From Stenotrophomonas sp. (GTDB lineage: Bacteria; Pseudomonadota; Gammaproteobacteria; Xanthomonadales; Xanthomonadaceae): a DNA stretch of 8,518 nt. Both the position numbers and the translations under genes were made by a program. Positions 6,697 through 8,518 of the stretch are shown one piece after another. Under the pieces are notes generated by a model that was not told where the DNA came from, searched no databases, and saw only the letters and a list, made by a program, of their open reading frames with translations. Positions within the stretch are counted from its first letter, which is position 1; the number at the start of each line of letters is the position of its first letter. The stretch is from positions 5,000 to 13,517 of the forward strand of contig DMZT01000199.1 in assembly GCA_003484865.1 (NCBI GenBank), written 5' to 3'.

Positions 6697-8184
6697 ATGA
6701 GCCGTGCCGGCGCGCACCGCGCGGATGCCGTCCTGCTGCTCGGCTCGGCCGGCTGCGCGCTCACCGTGCTCGATACCAACGTGGTCGGTGTGGTGCTGCC
6801 GACCCTCGCCCACGATCTGTCGGCCTCGTTCGCAGACATCGAATGGGTGGTCAGTGCCTACGTGCTGTGCTTCGCCTCGCTGCTGCTGCCCGCCGGCACC
6901 CTGGCCGATCGGATCGGGCGTCGCCGTCTGTTCCTGGTCGGCTTGAGCCTGTTCGCGCTGACCTCGGTGGCGTGCGGCATCGCCGGCACCGCGATGGCCT
7001 TGTCTCTGGCACGGGCCGGGCAGGGTGCTGCGGCCGCGTTCATGCTGGCACCGGCGCTGTCGTTGATCGGGCATGCGCACCAGAGCGCGCCCTCGCGTGC
7101 GCGTGCCTGGGCAATCTGGGGCGCGATCATGGGCCTGACCATGGTGCTCGCCCCGCTGATCGGGGGCGCCATCGCGACCTGGTGGGGTTGGCGCTGGGCC
7201 TTCCATATCAATCTTCCGCTGTGCCTGCTGCTGGCGGGCCTGAGCTGGGCTTTCGTGCCGGAGTCGCGCGATCCGGTCAGCCGCCGCATCGACGTGCCGG
7301 GCGTGCTGCTGTTCGCCGGCAGCATGCTGTGCTGGACCTGGGCGCTGATCCGTGGCCCGGTGGAGGGCTGGGGCAGTGCCACGGTGCTGCCATGGTTGCT
7401 GGCCGGCACCGCGTTGGGCGCAGGCTTCATCGTGATCGAGCAGCGCCGCGCCCAGCCCATGCTGGATCTGCGCCTGTTCCGCGCGCCGGCACTGGTCGGT
7501 GCGGTGCTGGCGATGTTCGCCTACGCCGCCTGCGTACAGGTGATGGCATCGTTGCTGCCGTTGCTGCTGCAGAACGCCCGCGGCGACAGCGTGCTGCAGG
7601 CCGGCGTGCACATGCTGCCGTTCGCACTGGCGATGCTGCTGCTTCCGTTCGTGGGGCGCCGGCTGGGGACGCGGTGGGCCTCCGGGCGGATCCTGGCGCT
7701 GGGCCTGGGCGTTGCCGTGATCGGCAACCTGGGCATCGCGGTGGCGTTGTGGCAACACAGCGATCTCGGCCTGCTGCTGGCGATGGGGGTGCTCGGCAGT
7801 GGCGGTGGCCTGCTCAACGGCGAAACACAGAAGGCGATCATGAGCGTGATTCCGCCGGACCGCGCCGGGATGGCCTCCGGCATCAGCACCACCGCGCGCT
7901 TCTCCGGCATCCTGATCGGGTTCGCCACGCTGGGCGCGGTGTTGTCCAGCCACGTCCGTGACGCCGCCCGCGGGGCGCTGACCGAGGCCGGGCAGGCAGG
8001 GTCGCCGGCGCTGATCGAGCGCGTGGTGGCCGGCGAGCTGTCCGTGTCCGGGGCTGCACACGACACCCTGACACTGGTGGCGCGCCAAGCCTATGGCGAT
8101 GGCGCGGCGTATGCATTCGTGACCGCGGCGGCCATGGCATGGGTGGCGATGCTGCTGACCAGCACGCTGATGGCCAGGCGCTAG
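6697..8184 (+). CDS. MFS transporter, DHA2 (EmrB/QacA-like) family, 14 membrane helices
   Basis: The 495-residue polytopic protein has about 14 predicted helices. DHA2 signatures are visible: LDTNVVGVVLP (25-35) in helix 1, motif A as GTLADRIGRRR (67-77) between helices 2 and 3, and a motif-C-like end of helix 5, LAPLIGG (151-157), followed by WWGWRWAFHINLP (162-174). Members export drugs, dyes or metabolites by proton antiport; the substrate here cannot be read from sequence. It follows the SCO gene after 37 bp on the same strand (4 bp if GTG 6664 is used), so it is probably the last gene of the operon, although a separate promoter is possible. A role in copper or respiratory physiology is only suggested by position. 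Helix 5 contains M145-x3-M149, noted but not diagnostic. The gene converges on the downstream methyltransferase gene. Confidence 0.9.
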   Translation: MSRAGAHRADAVLLLGSAGCALTVLDTNVVGVVLPTLAHDLSASFADIEWVVSAYVLCFASLLLPAGTLADRIGRRRLFLVGLSLFALTSVACGIAGTAMALSLARAGQGAAAAFMLAPALSLIGHAHQSAPSRARAWAIWGAIMGLTMVLAPLIGGAIATWWGWRWAFHINLPLCLLLAGLSWAFVPESRDPVSRRIDVPGVLLFAGSMLCWTWALIRGPVEGWGSATVLPWLLAGTALGAGFIVIEQRRAQPMLDLRLFRAPALVGAVLAMFAYAACVQVMASLLPLLLQNARGDSVLQAGVHMLPFALAMLLLPFVGRRLGTRWASGRILALGLGVAVIGNLGIAVALWQHSDLGLLLAMGVLGSGGGLLNGETQKAIMSVIPPDRAGMASGISTTARFSGILIGFATLGAVLSSHVRDAARGALTEAGQAGSPALIERVVAGELSVSGAAHDTLTLVARQAYGDGAAYAFVTAAAMAWVAMLLTSTLMARR

Positions 8185-8230
8185 ACAGTCCGAAGGTGGC
8201 GTCCGCGCATGGCGTGGATCCGGCCGGCGG

Positions 8231-8518
8231 TCACCACGCGCGGGCGCGCACGTCCCAGCAGGCGGCAGTGAATGTCACCGAATCGCCGTCGACGAACGGC
8301 TCGAAGGCATGCAGCACCGCGTCGAGCACGTGCGTTCGGACGTCCGCGGCGAGGTCGCCGTTTCGCAGCGCGCTCCCGACCGGTCCGAGCAGCGAGACGT
8401 ACGTCGCCAGATCCGCACGGTCGATGCGGCATACGACATCCAGCGGCAGCAGCTCGATATCCTCCCAGCCGCCGTCGCTCAGGATCTGCTCGACCCGGAC
8501 CTGGTCGGCAAACGCGAA
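8231..8518 (-). CDS. C-terminal part of a class I SAM-dependent methyltransferase (5' end outside window)
   Basis: The minus strand reads 95 residues without a stop from the window edge to TGA 8233-8231. The fragment opens with FAFADQVRVEQILSDGGWED and ends with FTAACWDVRARAW. This is the layout of the C-terminal third of UbiE/Methyltransf_11/25-type enzymes: a 'PFxFAD' strand-helix turn, a helix ending in a G-W/F pair, a 'G-P-x-G-x-A-L' segment (LLGPVGSAL) and a closing beta-strand. The SAM-binding glycine motif would lie upstream, outside the window, so the substrate and the exact family stay open. It converges on the MFS gene with 46 bp between the stops, and nothing ties it functionally to the oxidase operon. 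Confidence 0.75.
   Translation of the reverse strand, partial: FAFADQVRVEQILSDGGWEDIELLPLDVVCRIDRADLATYVSLLGPVGSALRNGDLAADVRTHVLDAVLHAFEPFVDGDSVTFTAACWDVRARAW

Noticed and set aside
7129..7143. M145-x3-M149 in helix 5 of the MFS transporter as a copper-transport motif like that of CcoA
   Set aside because: Helix 5 is the motif-C region of DHA2 drug exporters, the His-x3-Met partner motif is not found, and the protein has 14 rather than 12 helices; two Met residues alone are not diagnostic.
6613..8088. 491-codon minus-strand open frame opposite the MFS gene
   Set aside because: Gln/Arg/His-rich shadow of a well-supported MFS transporter; no motif and no ribosome binding site.
8203..8243. Interrupted inverted repeat after the MFS stop (GCGTGG 8212-8217 with CCACGC 8234-8239, plus CCGC/GCGG outside)
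   Set aside because: Possible operon terminator, but the loop is long, there is an internal bulge and no T-run, and half of it lies in the convergent methyltransferase gene.

Overview
The window looks like chromosomal DNA of a GC-rich gammaproteobacterium, most likely a member of the Xanthomonadaceae (Stenotrophomonas or Xanthomonas type). This placement rests on base composition, strong G/C bias at third codon positions, and the close match of the CyoA-D proteins to the E. coli family as I remember it; no search was run.

Layout. Positions 1-95 hold the last codons of a plus-strand gene whose product ends in an EF-hand-like loop. Facing it on the minus strand is a full-length MocR-type regulator (115-1482): a GntR winged helix fused to an aminotransferase fold. 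A 190-bp divergent intergenic region (1483-1672) follows. It carries a 6-bp-arm palindrome, a short direct repeat, a long GC-rich stem-loop and a second stem-loop just before the cyoA ribosome binding site. From 1673 to 8184, seven plus-strand genes are packed head to tail: cyoA, cyoB, cyoC, cyoD, a PCuAC periplasmic copper chaperone, an SCO-family lipoprotein and a 14-helix MFS transporter. Four junctions overlap by 4 bp (ATGA or GTGA), cyoA-cyoB is separated by 2 bp, and only the MFS gene has a gap (37 bp). The window closes with the C-terminal 95 residues of a minus-strand SAM-dependent methyltransferase (8231-8518), convergent with the operon.

How the genes work together. cyoABCD encode a cytochrome bo3 ubiquinol oxidase. 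CyoB keeps every heme, CuB, quinone-site and proton-channel residue that I could check, at the same residue numbers as E. coli. CyoA lacks the CuA ligands, as a quinol oxidase should. The usual fifth gene, cyoE (heme O synthase), is absent. In its place are two copper-delivery proteins of the kind normally linked to cytochrome c oxidases, which suggests that this operon carries its own CuB-loading proteins and relies on a heme O synthase encoded elsewhere. The last gene, an MFS transporter, has no evident link to respiration. The divergent MocR regulator is the obvious candidate for local control, though this is inferred only from position.

I see no mobile element, CRISPR array, tRNA or rRNA, and no wholly unknown system. 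The points worth following are the copper-chaperone/quinol-oxidase coupling, the MocR protein with an altered cofactor pocket, and the structured cyo leader.
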